A stretch of 64,000 nucleotides of DNA from an uncultured Methanobrevibacter sp. Lineage in GTDB: Archaea; Methanobacteriota; Methanobacteria; Methanobacteriales; Methanobacteriaceae. The stretch covers positions 38,136 to 102,135 of the forward strand of contig NZ_CACXNW010000017.1 of NCBI RefSeq assembly GCF_902769175.1. Direction: 5' to 3'. Below the pieces are notes generated by a model, which had not been told where the DNA came from, did not search any database, and was given only the letters and a program-made list of their open reading frames with translations. This document shows, piece by piece, positions 46,897 through 58,750 of the stretch. The number at the start of each line of letters is the position of its first letter. Position 1 is the stretch's first letter. The translations under genes and the position numbers were made by a program.

Positions 46897-47517
46897 ATGG
46901 AGCTTATAGCGAAAAACATTTCCTTTAAATATCCATCAGCTAAAAAATACTTATTGCAGGATGTTAATCTGGAATTGGACAATAAGAAAATCATGGGATT
47001 GATTGGAGATAGTGGAAGTGGAAAATCTACATTATGCAAAATCTTATCAGGATATGTTACCAAATATCAAGGTGAAGTAATATTTGATGGCAAGCCATTT
47101 CCAAAAAAAGGATTCAGGCCAGTTCAACTAATTTATCAACATCCTGAAAAGGTAATGAATCCTAAATGGAGAATGAAACAGGTATTGGAAGAGTCATGGG
47201 ATGTTCAGGATGGGGATTTGGCTCAATTTGGTATTCAAAAATCATGGCTAACCAGATTCCCACAGGAATTGTCTGGAGGAGAACTGCAAAGGTTTTCCGT
47301 ATTGAGATCAATGAATCCGAATACAAAATTCCTGATTGCTGATGAAATGACTACAATGCTTGATGCAATTACCCAAGCACAAATCTTGGATACTGTTTTA
47401 AAAATAGTTAAAGATAGAAAAATGGGATTCTTATTGGTCAGTCACGATATGGATTTAGTTGATACAATCTGTGATGATAAGATATACTTAAAGGATATCA
47501 ATGCTGCTATGAAGTAG
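46897..47517 (+). CDS. nikE: Nickel/peptide-type ABC transporter ATPase NikE/DppF
   Basis: 206 residues from ATG 46897, one base after the nikD stop with AAGGTG upstream; an in-frame ATG at 46840 lies deep within nikD and is rejected. Walker A GDSGSGKST, signature LSGGELQR, Walker B LIADEMT, LLVSHD. Shorter than many NikE proteins because the C-terminal extension is absent. Last gene of the operon; its tail is tandemly repeated downstream. Confidence 0.9.
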   Translation: MELIAKNISFKYPSAKKYLLQDVNLELDNKKIMGLIGDSGSGKSTLCKILSGYVTKYQGEVIFDGKPFPKKGFRPVQLIYQHPEKVMNPKWRMKQVLEESWDVQDGDLAQFGIQKSWLTRFPQELSGGELQRFSVLRSMNPNTKFLIADEMTTMLDAITQAQILDTVLKIVKDRKMGFLLVSHDMDLVDTICDDKIYLKDINAAMK

Positions 47518-47635
47518 TTAATTTAAAGCTCATCAATGCTGCTGGGAAGTAGTTAATTTAAGGCTTATCGATGCTCTGTGAAGTAGAGTAATTTATAGGA
47601 TATCAATGTGCTATGAAGTAGCATATTTTAAATTT
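47497..47635. repeat. Tandem repeat of the nikE 3' end, 35-bp unit, 4 copies
   Basis: ATCAATGCTGCTATGAAGTAG and its variants start at 47497, 47532, 47567 and 47602, exactly 35 bp apart. The first copy is the end of nikE including the TAG stop. Divergence rises towards the outer copies. 47636-47914 is AT-rich with no gene. Confidence 0.9.
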
Positions 47636-47914
47636 ATTTTTTATTTTTATATTTTATTTTTTTAAACCACCTATTTTTTTATTTTTATTATAATCGAACA
47701 ATCTTTTTTTATAGTTTTTATTTTCTTTTTTATGGGATTTGTTCTAAATTTTTAAATAAAAAAGTAATGATTTTAAGCAGTTTTTTTTTTTAAAATTTTT
47801 TAATATAAAAGTAGTGATTTTAAGCAGTTTTTTTTTTAAATTTTTAATAAAAAATAGTAAAAATTTAATTTCATGTAATTTCATGTAATTAAAAGAATCA
47901 ATTAAAATCGGTTT

Positions 47915-48817
47915 TTAGTAATTTTCTATGAAATTCTTTAGCAATCTGGCAAATATGGAAATATCTGATGGCGGTTGTTCGATTTCCTCTTTTTTAAACC
48001 ATTTTGCTTTGGTGATTTCGTTTTCATCCACCTTGATTTCACCAGACTTGTATTTGCAGATGCAGCCTATCATCAATGAGTTTGGAAATGGCCAAGTTTG
48101 GCTTCAGAAGTATTCAATATCCTCTACTTCAATTCCTACTTCTTCCATAACCTCTCTTTTGACTGCCTCTTCTATAGATTCTCCCGCTTCCAAGAATCCT
48201 GCAATCAAGGCGTATCTTGGATATTCATGATATGAATGCCTTGCCATCAAAATCTTTTTGGTTGGGTTTCCATTTTCATCAAGGTCATCTTCATCTTCCT
48301 TGATGATAGTTGTGATTATTGCAGGGCAAATCCTTGTAAAGCTTGTAAATCCACATTCAGGACATACTTTAGCCATTTCTATATCGGAGGTAACAGTTTT
48401 TGCACCGCATCTTCCACAATATTGGTGGTTGTTTTCCCAATCTATAATTTGAATGGCCCTTCCTCCAAGGTAATATGTTTCTTCGTTAATGTCATAGACT
48501 TCATAGAGATTAATGAATTCCATATTGATCTCTTCATTTTCCTCTTTAAATTCTTCAACATTAAATTCTTCAGAGAGTTCCACTGCATAAGCATCCTTTA
48601 GATAGAAGTCTCCAAAGTAAATACAGTTATTAACATCCTCTTCATTGAGGTTAAGCTCATTTAATTCCTTTAATAATGGAAGCTGATGGTCAATCAATAA
48701 AAGATTTCTTTCATGGAATATAAAATAAAATTTTTCATCAGTTCCTTTAGCTTTAAGATTTATTTTATAATTATCATAAAGGCTTATGGATTCATTTGTA
48801 TCGTGTTGTGTTTTCAT
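47915..48817 (-). pseudogene. nudC: NudC-like NAD(H) pyrophosphatase with an in-frame UGA
   Basis: The full frame from ATG 48817 to the stop at 47915 encodes 300 residues, the normal NudC length, but codon 238 is TGA (48104-48106). Before it: an N-terminal domain, a zinc ribbon (CGRCGAKT, CPECG) and the Nudix box GFLEAGESIEEAVKREVMEEVGI. After it, in the same frame: SQTWPFPNSL (the NudC family signature SQPWPFPxS), then a complete C-terminus ending LLKNFIENY. A single CGA, AGA or GGA to TGA change explains it. The Nudix box is retained, but the SQPWPFPxS motif, which sets NAD(H) specificity, would be lost. No ribosome-binding site is seen; a TATA about 30 bp upstream suggests a leaderless mRNA. 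Confidence 0.85.
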
Positions 48818-48861
48818 AATTAATAATATGTTATTTTAGTTTATATTTTTAATTATTAATC

Positions 48862-49100
48862 ATTGATTTTTTTAATTTTATAATTCATATTCCTATTTTT
48901 TTATATTGTTTCTTTGATTTTTTTAATTTAATAGTTCATTATTCCTATTTTTTTATATTGTTTCTTTGATTTTTTTTAATTTTATAGCTAAATATTTATA
49001 TTTTTAATAAAAAAATTAATATTAAAAATCATTTTAAAAAATTATTATCAAATCAAAATTTTAAAAATCATATTAAAAAATTATTATCAAATCAAAATTA
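48862..49100. repeat. Two short tandem repeats between nudC and truA
   Basis: 48862-48995: a 52-bp unit with ATTCCTATTTTTTTATATTG (2 copies). 49017-49100: a 39-bp unit with AAAAATCATTTTAAAAAATT and ATTATCAAATCAAAATT (2 copies). The promoters of the divergent nudC and truA genes lie within. Confidence 0.75.
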
Positions 49101-49117
49101 TTATTTTTGTGATTCTT

Positions 49118-49990
49118 ATGAAACGAACTGCTTTAAAGATTGCTTACATTGGAACTCATTTTCACGGATTTCAAAGACAGCCTGATGTAAGAACCGTTGA
49201 AGAGGAACTGATCTATCACCTTAGAAAGTTAGGCTACATAGATGATTTAAAGGCTTCAAGGTTTAGAATTGCTGGAAGAACCGATGCAGGAGTTCATAGT
49301 CTTGGAAATGTAATAAGTTTCCAAAGCGAAAAGGAAGTTCGCATCAATCAGATAAACAACAGCTTGCCTGATGATATTCAAATAATCGCTTGGGCGCCAG
49401 TAAGATTTGGATTCAAGCCAAGATATGCTCAGATGAGATGGTATCGATATATACTGTTTGAAGAGGATTTGGATATGGATCTCTTGAGGCAAACTGCTGA
49501 AGTCTTTAAGGGAACCCATAACTTCACAAATTTCACAAAAAGAAAACAAAAGACAACTGAAAGAACAATTGAAGATATTGTCATATCCAAGCCAATTATT
49601 GATGAGAAAGAAAAGAATAAGAACAATGATTTTGCTCATTTGAATAAAACTTACAATCCTATTTTTGTAGATATCTGTGGAGAAAGCTTCTTATGGAATA
49701 TGGTCCGTAAGATGATGCGTGTTTTTCTGGATGTAAATTACGGCAAGATGACTCTTGAGGATGTGGAAAGATTGCTTGACCCAAAAGAGGATGAGCCAAG
49801 AGCATACATTAAGGTTGTAGAGCCTGAAAACCTTATACTTATGGATATTAAATATGATGGAATTAGGTTCAGATATGATGATTATGCCTGTGAAAGATTT
49901 AGAAGATATTTAGTTGACAATCTTTATGATTTGCAGAAGACCTATTCTGTTACAGAGTCTATGCTAAATTGTTTAGATGATTTAAAATAA
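49118..49990 (+). CDS. truA: tRNA pseudouridine synthase A
   Basis: 290 residues from ATG 49118 (GTGAT upstream; an in-frame GTG at 49109 is less likely). Catalytic Asp in RIAGRTDAGVHSLGN, plus FKPRYAQMRWYRYILF, HNFTNFTKRK and FLWNMVRKMMRVFLDV, all TruA signatures. Modifies U38-40 of the tRNA anticodon arm. Confidence 0.93.
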   Translation: MKRTALKIAYIGTHFHGFQRQPDVRTVEEELIYHLRKLGYIDDLKASRFRIAGRTDAGVHSLGNVISFQSEKEVRINQINNSLPDDIQIIAWAPVRFGFKPRYAQMRWYRYILFEEDLDMDLLRQTAEVFKGTHNFTNFTKRKQKTTERTIEDIVISKPIIDEKEKNKNNDFAHLNKTYNPIFVDICGESFLWNMVRKMMRVFLDVNYGKMTLEDVERLLDPKEDEPRAYIKVVEPENLILMDIKYDGIRFRYDDYACERFRRYLVDNLYDLQKTYSVTESMLNCLDDLK

Positions 49991-50021
49991 GCTATTTTTA
50001 TCTTCCAACTTTTTCTTATAA

Positions 50022-50168
50022 ACATTTATCTAAAACTCTTTTTTCTATTTTATTCTCAATAGGTTATTATCTATAATTCTTTTTTTTATTTTTTTCAATA
50101 GGTTATTTATCCATAATTCTTTTTTTTATTTTATTTTCAATAGATTATTTATCTAAAATTCTTTTTTT
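50022..50168. repeat. Tandem repeat after truA, about 40-bp unit, 3 copies
   Basis: AATAGGTTATTTATCTATAA and TTCTTTTTTTTATTTT recur with TAGGTTATT-type cores at 50060, 50099 and 50141, between the convergent truA and DUF447 genes. Confidence 0.75.
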
Positions 50169-50846
50169 CTAATCAAGATAATCGTGATTTTCCCTCATCT
50201 CATCCATTATGATTTTCATGGATTTCTTTTCAGACTCATTTCCCACTTTATGGCAAACCCTATTCAGCTCTTTCATGTGGATCCAAATCATATCTTGCTT
50301 GTCCTTGTATTTATGGTCGAATCTGCAATAATAAACAAGACTTTCTATAATTGCATTCATAGCTCTGTTTAGAGGAATGATTTCATTATATTCACTTATA
50401 TAAATGTCTTCCACTTCACAGGTCACTATGTGTCCAATTCCCTCGTTATAATCATTTTCTCTCTTTTTTTCTCTTATCTGAATGACATGTGCCTTAAAGA
50501 ATTCTATGGTATTTTTTATCATAGGGAAGCTATTGAATTCCTCAAAATATTCTTCGTCAAGCTCTCCAATAGTGGAATAAGTAAAAATAAGCGGGTCTTT
50601 TATGATGTTTACAATCAGTTCTCCATTTTCCAAAATATTCAAGTGAGTATGTACGCAGTTATCTAAATGAATTACTATCTGGTTTGAATCCTTGCAAATA
50701 ACTCCGATAGGTGCTGCATTTTTTACAGATTCATCGCTTTGTGTTGTGACAATGGTTTCATACAACTGTCCTTTAAACATATTTAATGATTCTAAATTGT
50801 CTGCCTTTTTATAATAGGTATTGTTAATTTTTAACTTAGCTGTCAT
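50169..50846 (-). CDS. DUF447 family protein, paralogue 2
   Basis: 225 residues. Same layout as the protein at 20971-21633: FKGQLYETIVTTQSDE, NAAPIGVICKD, LIVNIIKDPLIFTYSTIG, and a C-terminal helix region PLNRAMNAIIESLVYYCRF. Predicted flavin-binding split barrel, function unknown. ATG 50846 has no clear ribosome-binding site and may be leaderless. Confidence 0.78.
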   Translation of the reverse strand: MTAKLKINNTYYKKADNLESLNMFKGQLYETIVTTQSDESVKNAAPIGVICKDSNQIVIHLDNCVHTHLNILENGELIVNIIKDPLIFTYSTIGELDEEYFEEFNSFPMIKNTIEFFKAHVIQIREKKRENDYNEGIGHIVTCEVEDIYISEYNEIIPLNRAMNAIIESLVYYCRFDHKYKDKQDMIWIHMKELNRVCHKVGNESEKKSMKIIMDEMRENHDYLD

Positions 50847-50904
50847 GATATCTAATAATTATTTTTAATATCTGAATTATTATACTTTCTTATTTTAATT
50901 TATC

Positions 50905-51045
50905 CAATTTATAATGTGTTCATATTTTTTATAATTTTTTATTATATTTTTTCGGATTTGTCTAATTTATAATGTGTTCATATTTTTTTATTGTTATTTT
51001 TTTCTGATTTGTCTAAGTTGTTATTGTGTTCATATTTTTTTTTTT
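50905..51045. repeat. Tandem repeat upstream of adhesin 1, 52-59 bp unit, 3 copies
   Basis: Cores GTCTAATTTATAATGTGTTC and CATATTTTTTTAT, with GTGTTC at 50915, 50974 and 51026. Confidence 0.75.
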
Positions 51046-51160
51046 ATTGTTTTTCATTCTTTTTTTCTTATTTAAAATCATAAAATTTTTTTATTTTTTT
51101 ATTTTGGAGTTTAACATTCTATTAAATTTAAAATAAGGTAAGATTATTAAGTTATGGTCC

Positions 51161-51197
51161 TGTAAGTAAGTGCTTGCAGTCGAAAATATTTAAATGT
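51161..51197 (+). promoter_or_regulatory. Adhesin 1 promoter element, shared with the left-edge gene
   Basis: TGTAAGTAAG, TGCTTGCAGT, CGAAAATATTTAAATGT: upstream palindrome-like element plus BRE and TATA. 31 of 37 positions match the minus-strand element at 145-181. The other adhesin genes in the window do not have it. Confidence 0.65.
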
Positions 51198-51262
51198 CTT
51201 TTATTAGAAATATAATATCACAGAAAGAAAGGTTATTTCTTTAAATATGAGGGATGAACAAA

Positions 51263-53725
51263 ATGATAAAAAGGTATGATTACTTAAGAAATATCCTTTT
51301 AGTTATGGTTTGTTTTTGTTTTATATTTGCTATGTCTTCTGCATGTGTTGCAAGTGATGTTGACAATGGAACAGTATGTTATGAAAATTCTATTAAAGCA
51401 AGAACAAACTATAATGAAAGGGGATTGGACTCAGAAACATTAATGGATGAATATTCCATTGATGCAAACACAATTGATACTGAAATAGAAATTGGTGATG
51501 TAAGAAATAATGGTGATAAGTCTAATGCTAATATGCTTAATGCCAATGGGTTTGGTGCTAATGGGCTTAATTCTAATGGGCTTAATTCTAATGGGCTTGA
51601 TGCTAATGAGCTTAATGTTATTAAGTTTAATGCTGATAAAACTAATTTAAAAAGTAATAATGCTATTGGAACTTATGATGATTTTGTAACTTTTTTTAGG
51701 AATTTAACTCCAGGTAGCGTTATTGAATTGGATAAGGATTATAATTTCTCTTCTAAAAATTATAAGCCTCTTGTTTTAGATGTTGATGATCTTTTAATTA
51801 ATGGTAATAATCATACAATCTACGGTAACAGCCATGATTCAAGGATATTCAATATAACTGCTGATGGTGTGTTAATTACTGATTTGTGTTTTAGAAATTT
51901 GGATTTTACTTTTGAAAACACAGAATCTTTTATAGATAAAGGAAGTTATGTTCTTGGTTATAATGGTGCTTACAGTCCTGTTACAGTTTGTGGAGATTAT
52001 AATGAGATAAGTTCTTGCAAGTTCATTGGGACTGGGGCTGTTAATGGAGGAGCAATCTTTTGGAGTGGAGATATGGGAAAAATCGATTCCTGTGTATTTT
52101 TAAATTGTACTGCAAAAGCTTTTGGTGGTGCGATTTATATGAGAGGATTCCATAATACGGTCATTGATTCCATATTTTATAAAAGCATTAGTGAATTGTC
52201 TCAAGATGCAATCTATTTCGCAAGTGATCGTAAAAAGATTACTATAAAAAATTGTATTGTTGATAACTCTACTGGTATGTTTGATGCTAAGGCAGCAAAT
52301 TTTGATTCTGAATTATTCCATTATTCCTACATGTCCAAGGTGGCAGATAAGGAGATTGAACTAAATCATTTATTATATTATTCAATGCTTGATGGGGGCA
52401 TACATTACTTGGATAAGGACACTTGGTATTACAGTGAATATTACAACGATTCAATGGATTTTATTCTTACTGTTTTTAGAAACATCACTAGCGATGGAAT
52501 AACCTATTCAAAAGGATATCATTTCAACAATGTGCATAATATAAATGATATATTTTCTTTAGGGCTTAACAACAGCTTTTACTTGGATATTGGCATTGTA
52601 AAAAACGTGTATGTATATGATATTGATAGCTATAGATCCGCGATAAAAACCACTTTCAATTCTTTGGATTCTATTAAGATATATTGAAGAGGATGGTTCA
52701 TACAATATTCGAAGCAAAGCATTGGATATTTTTCTTTCCAAGAAACTAACAATTGTTTGTAGGGATACAATAAAACCATCTTCATTAGGCTTTGATTCTG
52801 TCAATATTGTAGGTAATGGTGGAACCATTAGAACCAGCTCTAGTGATAGGGATGAAAATACCTGGTTAAAATTAGATAAATCTGTGACTTTCTCTGCAAG
52901 CAACTTGACTGTTAGCGGATTTAACACTAGTGGAAAACTTACAAGGAACCTGCATTTTCAGCCGTGTAAATTTCACTGACAATCATAAGAAATACTATCT
53001 GAAAGGGACTGGGGCGCTGCAATACTTAATCTAGGTACTGTTTTATGCTTTAACTGTCATTTTGAAAACAATAGGGCACATCATGGTGGTGCAATATTTA
53101 ATCAAGGATTTTTGGACTTGGAGAACTGTTCATTTGTAAACAACCATGCAGAAAAATTGGGAGATGATATCTGTGTTTCAGATGGAGGTCAATTAATAAC
53201 TGAAAATGAGGGGGAAAATAATAGGATTGGCAAAGATATTTCAGATTCTGGCATAGATTGTTTTGCTCCTGCCCAAGGTGGTCCGTTCAATATTGCCTTT
53301 GTTGAAAGTATTTCTGAATCAGATATTGGAAATATTCAAACAGCGTGCATTGTTGGAAGTTTCGTTGTAGGTATGATTGCAGGATCATAACCTGTAACCC
53401 TGTTGCAGGTGCTGCTTTAGGCGGTGCTTTAGGTGCTACTATCGGTGTTGGTGGGACTGTATATGTATTTACTAATAGTTTTGATTATAGATTAAATAGA
53501 TTCGCCCATGCTTTTATTTTGATTGGAGGATCAACAGTAGCAGGAATATGGGGAGGAATCATTGGAGGTTTAATAGGCTATATGTTAGAACCTGAACCGT
53601 TTGTTCCACTTGAGGAAGTACCTGGAGCTGAATTTGATTTTGAGGCAGTAGAAGTGGGAGTTAGAGGTCCTGGTAGTGAGTTAGCTGATGAATTTTCTGT
53701 GTATGAAGGTATCATATTGTCATAG
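51263..53725 (+). pseudogene. Adhesin-like protein 1 (beta-helix repeats), multiple frameshifts
   Basis: Starts at ATG 51263, ten bases after GAGGG. Signal peptide NILLVMVCFCFIFAMSSACVA, an Asn-rich 5-residue repeat (LNSNG; 15-bp units at about 51530-51640), then a parallel beta-helix region (LLINGNNHTIYGN, ITDLCFRNLDF, GGAIFWSGD, GGAIYMRGFHNTVIDSIF). The frame breaks near 52682 (in GATATATT), again near 52965, 53010 and 53386, while the other frames continue the same protein (IEEDGSYNIRSKALDIFLSK, FSRVNFTDNHKKYY, CHFENNRAHHGGAIFNQG). The last part is glycine-rich and membrane-like (AGAALGGALGATIGVGG, GIWGGIIGGLIGYML). At least four shifts: this looks like a decayed gene. Confidence 0.8.
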
Positions 53726-53804
53726 CCTGTAACTGTACAAGAATTTTGATAGGGATTGAGGCGCTGAGATGCTTAATATAAGCGTTTCTTTCGCTAATTC
53801 ATTT

Positions 53805-54080
53805 TTTTGATTTTTGATTTAATCAACAAATTTTAGATGCTATTTTTATTTTAATTAATGTTCTCTTTCGCTAATTTTTTTTTGGAAAATAAACTTTTTA
53901 TTTCCCATTCTTTTTTTTGATTGTTTGCCTTAAATTTGAAAATTATAATTCATTTATTAAATTTTTTGGATATTTGATTGAATGAACAAAGTTTACATGC
54001 TATTTTTATAATTCATTTATTAAATTTTTTGGATATTTGATTAAAATCAACAAATTTTACCTGCTATTTTTATTATATTC
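53805..54080. repeat. Degenerate repeat between adhesins 1 and 2, 3 copies
   Basis: ATTTTTTGGATATTTGATT, AATCAACAAATTTTA and GCTATTTTTAT recur at about 53806, 53961 and 54025, the last two 64 bp apart. No gene in 53726-54149; TATA-like sequences near 54085-54100 precede adhesin 2. Confidence 0.65.
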
Positions 54081-54149
54081 TTAAATATATAAATATAAAT
54101 ATTGATTAATATTATAATTTATATAAGGAAAACTTTAATGGTGAAAACT

Positions 54150-57100
54150 ATGAAAAATAAAATAATCATTTTGCCATTATTATTATTCATTGTTTTTATA
54201 TTTATCTTTTCTGTTGTTAGTGCTGCAGAATGCTCTATAAACGATGTGGGGGATGATAATAATGCAAATCTTATTTTAAACACATATGGGGAAGAAAATT
54301 TAGTTGGTGCTAATGATGATGTAAATAATTTTAATGAGATGGTATTAGATAGCACTAATGATGATAAAGATTTTTTATATGAAGAAAATATTGATGTTAT
54401 TTCTGATGAAAGGATTAATGGGGAGTCAATATTAGAAGAGAATGTTGATGTTTTTTCTGATGAAAGGATTAATGGGGAGTCAATATTAGAGGAAAATGTT
54501 GATGTTTTTTCTGATGAAATGATTAATGGGGAGTCAATATTAGAGGAAAATATTGATGTTATTTCTGATGAAGGCATTAATGAAAAGTCAATATTAAAAG
54601 AAGGTGGAGCAAAATCATTTTCTGATTTAAATAATCTTATTATGGCAACACTGATTCCATTATTTATTTGGAAGATGATTATAAATATGATTCAAATACT
54701 GATTCTAACTATGCTAACGGTATTTTAATTAATCGTAATTTGGAAATTCATGGGGGAGGCCATACAATAAATGGATCAGATCTTGCCTCCGTATTTTATC
54801 AATATAGCAATACCTTTAATATTTACTTATATGATATTAATTTTGTAGATTGTCATGGTTTTTCCAGAAGTACTGTTCAACGTCTGACTGCAGCTATAAA
54901 CTGTACATTCATTAGATGTAAATCCGGATTTGGTGGCGTCCTCTATTCTTGTGATGCGATTAACTGTACTTTCATTAACAACAGTGCTAGCGATTTTGGT
55001 GGAGCTATGGTATATGGTAATGCAATTAACTGTACATTCCTAAACAATGCTGGTTTTCATAGCTCAACATATCATGTTGATGCGTATGCTTGCTATTTCA
55101 ATGATTATCATTTGGATGATGATTATTTTAATGCATTCATTTACGGTTGTGCAACAGCTTGTATTTTTGAAAATGACTGTTATGGGGAAGAGGTTACTAT
55201 TATTCCAGGTGCAATATCCGCTCGCAATTTTAAAACTTTATATGATTCCAGCGAAAAAATGTATTTTGACATAATTGCCGATTATAAAAAATATGACGGC
55301 ATAAATGTTACAATTGATGTTTATTCAAGATCAGGTTCTTTGGTTCGCACTTATCATGGCTTAACTGGTGCAGATAATGGTTGTCTTATTGATTTGGACC
55401 CGGGCAAGTATACTGCAACTTTACATTCAGATTGTGCAGGGATTGCTGATGCTAATATAACCATATCAGTTTACCTCTCTTTTCCTATAATCTCTGCCCC
55501 TGATGTCATTACAACTGATGGCAGTGATGAAACATTTTTGATTACCGTGGTGAATGAAGATAATCGACCTATAGAAAATGGCTCTGTAAAAATTGTTTTC
55601 AATGGTGACCTTGCTAATTATACTGTAAACTGTGCCACTGATGCAAATGGAGAAATCCAGGTGCCAATTAAGGAATTTGTTCCTGGCGTCTAACATGTTG
55701 ATATTTACTTTTTGGAAAGTGACTATTATGAAGAGGGATATAATACCTCTACAGTTTTCATTAAATATTTTTCTGAAATAACTTATGATTATATGTATGA
55801 TGATTACCATGCTATTGCTCATCAAGAGGCCCTTGTTAATTTCACTTTGCATTATTTGTATCAAGGGGAAATGAATCCATGTCCTAATGAAACATTGAAT
55901 ATTTTGATTCAAGAGGAGGATGGAAAGGTAATACTTAATACTACAGCAATAACTGATTCTGAGGGAAAGGCATCTGTTTCATTCACTCCACTTAGCATCA
56001 AAAATTTAATTGTCACTGCTTCATTTGATGGAAATCCTGAGGAAAACAGGTACAATGCCACAGAAAATGAATTTAATGTTCATGTTTTTCCTATTGAAAC
56101 CAAGATGAATATAAGTGTTGAAAATACTCTTATTGATTATAGGCCAAACATTTCAGTAAATCTCACAGATATTAATGATAATGCTGTTGTTGGCGGCAAA
56201 ATTATTTTAAGCTTTGATGATGGCACTGATCCTATTGAAATTCTTATAGATGGAAACCGCACTGTTTATGAAGCGAAATATTACAATGCAAATATTGCTA
56301 AGGATGTTAATGTCACAGCCACTTTTGTTCCAGAGCCTAATGATGGTTATTATGGGGTAAACTGTTCATATAAGTTTAAGGTGGAAAAATTGCCTAGTTC
56401 ATTTTCCCGAGTAGGGTCTAGTCAAGTTATTGCCCATACTTTTAATTCTGTCCATATCCGGCTTGAAAATCTTAGGGAAAGAATTTCCAATCAAGAAGTA
56501 TTTGTCTCCCTTGTTGATGAATTCGGCAATGTTTTGATTGACAACGAAAGTCGTTTCACTGATGGTTACGGTATGTTTTCTATTGATATTATTCCTCAAA
56601 ACGGTGGACATATTATATTTACTTGTAGATTTGATGGAAATGACAGGTCCAATCCTAATGTAACCAACATTGATATTCCGGTTAGTTCCATTGGAGTTTT
56701 ATTAAATGTCTCTGCTGAAGATACTGAGGTTTATGCTACTTCAAGAATTGCTGTTGATATTAGGGACAGAATTGGAAATGCTGTAAATGGCTCTGTTGTT
56801 TTAAGCTTTGATGATGGCACTCCTGATGTTAGCCTTGAACTTAACGGCACAACAAAAAGGGTTGAATATGTTTATGACAATGCCAATATGTCTAAGGATG
56901 TTGCTGTCACTGCATCATTCATTCCTGCAGAAAATTCAGGATATGACATTTCCAACAATGTAACCAGTTTTAATGTTGCTTTGACCAAATCATACATCGC
57001 AGTTGAAAATGATGTCTTTAAGGTTCATCAAGAAGGATATGTCCTTATGACATTATATTATTATGTTCTCGATACTGTGTCTCCAATTCCTAACGAATTA

Positions 57101-58750
57101 TTGGGAGTCATAATTACTGATGAACTTGGAAACGAATTGCTTGATTCTGAAGTATTAACTGATTCAGAAGGAATGGTAAAAGTTACATTCACTCCGATTA
57201 CTGACTCTAAAGTATTTGTCAATATTTCCTATACTGATGAAAAAAATAGGTACAAACCAACTAAAATATTTTTTGACAGTAGTGTAGATCCTATGAAAAC
57301 CACTATGGATATTGGAGTTGAAGGTGCATTCATTAACCACACAGGAACTATTACAGTGAATCTCACTGATATCAATGGCAAAGCGGTTACTGGAGGCAGG
57401 ATTGTCTTAAGCTTTAGTGATGGCATTGATAGTGTGGAAATCCCTGTTGATGGCAATAGGACTAGCTATTCTGCAGAATTCAAGAATCCGGATAGTGTTA
57501 AGGATCTAACAGTAACTGCTACCTTTGTTCCTTCTGTAAATAGCGGTTACATAGGTGTCAATAAGAATTATAACTTTATTGTAGACAAAATTAAAACAAT
57601 GATTTCAGCAGATAACATCACTGTTCCATATGGTGAAGAGAATTACTTTGAAGTTAGTTTAAAAGATATAGATGGCAATCCATTAAGTGGTTTGAACTTA
57701 TCTGCATTTGTGATTGACTTTGAAGACTACATTACTGATGCTGATGGAAAAATCCTTATCCCAACTAAGGATTTAGAGGCTTACACCTATTATGCATATA
57801 TTGCTTTTGCTGGAAATGATGTCTATGAAGCTTCAAGTGCAATTTCAACAATAGCTGTTGTAAATGTCAAGCCTGATACATTTATTGACACTGTAGTTAC
57901 CGTTACAGTTACAAACATTTCCTATGGTGATGTTGAAGTCATAAGCTTCACTTTAAATGATGTAAATGGCAATCCATTAACTGGAAAGATCAATGTAACT
58001 GTTGGAGATAAGACTGAAGAAGCAAATGTCACAAACGGTCATGGGTCAATTGAGATTAAGAACCTAAGTGCAGACACTTACCCTGTTGTAGCTGATTTCC
58101 AAGGAAATAAAACACATGGGGCATCAATGGCCACTAATTACTTTGTTGTCTCTAGAAATGCAACTAAAATCATATTTGAGAATATGGATACAACTGCAGT
58201 TGCTCCAAGTGATGGAAAAAGCGGAGAATGGTTTTACTTCACATTAAAGGATGCAAATGGAAGACCTTTAGCAAACACTCCAATGCAAATAGGATTTAAT
58301 GGTGTAATATATACCTATGAGAAGGATGGAATCTGTACCGATGAAAATGGAACTGCAAAGCTTCAAATCAATCTTGGATACAGGGGAGACTACACATTTG
58401 CAATATGCTACTTAGGAGATGAAAACTACAATGCATCATTTGCAGTTGCTAAGATTTCTGTAAAAGAGCAAACTCCTAGTTTAAACGTTCCTAACAGGTC
58501 ATATGCAGCTACTGCAAAAACCAAGATGCTGACTGCAACATTCAAGACTGAATATGGAAATCCAATTGCGGACAAGTGGGTCACTTTCACAGTAAATGGA
58601 AAAATCTACAAGGCAAAAACAAATGCAAATGGTATTGCAAGCGTAAATGTAAGCATTACAAAGAAAGGAACCTATGCTGTTGTAGCTAAATATGCAGGAG
58701 ACAGTACATTCAATCCTGTCAACAAAACGGCTATATTAAAAATAAGTTAA
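54150..58750 (+). pseudogene. Adhesin-like protein 2 (beta-helix plus Ig-like repeats), one frameshift and one stop
   Basis: Starts at ATG 54150 after GGTGA. Signal peptide (IIILPLLLFIVFIFIFSVVSA), an 18-residue repeat four times (54381-54596), a beta-helix domain with CTFI/GGA repeats (AINCTFINNSASDFGGAM), then about ten Ig-like domains of 90 residues. Two lesions: a 1-base loss near 54642 (ILEGG...LNNLI passes to NGNTDSIIYLEDDY) and TAA at 55691-55693 where adhesin 3 has a Tyr codon (GVxHVDI against GTYHVDI). The frame beyond is open to 58750. The repaired gene would give 1533 residues. The C-terminal 290 residues are nearly identical to those of adhesin 3. No sorting signal or terminal membrane segment is seen. 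Confidence 0.85.
54381..54596 (+). repeat. In-frame 54-bp tandem repeat (18 residues, 4 copies) in adhesin 2
   Basis: Encodes EENIDVISDERINGESIL and variants. Copy boundaries are 54381, 54435, 54489 and 54543. The unit keeps the frame, so copy-number change would alter stalk length only. Adhesin 3 lacks it. Confidence 0.9.

Noticed and set aside
48104..48106. UGA as a selenocysteine codon in nudC
   Set aside because: NudC has no Cys or Sec at this position in the family, and there is no sign of a selenocysteine element; a nonsense change is simpler.
47928..48230. Plus-strand ORF of 100 codons opposite the end of nudC
   Set aside because: It is the antisense shadow of the nudC C-terminus, which encodes the SQPWPFP-type motif on the minus strand.
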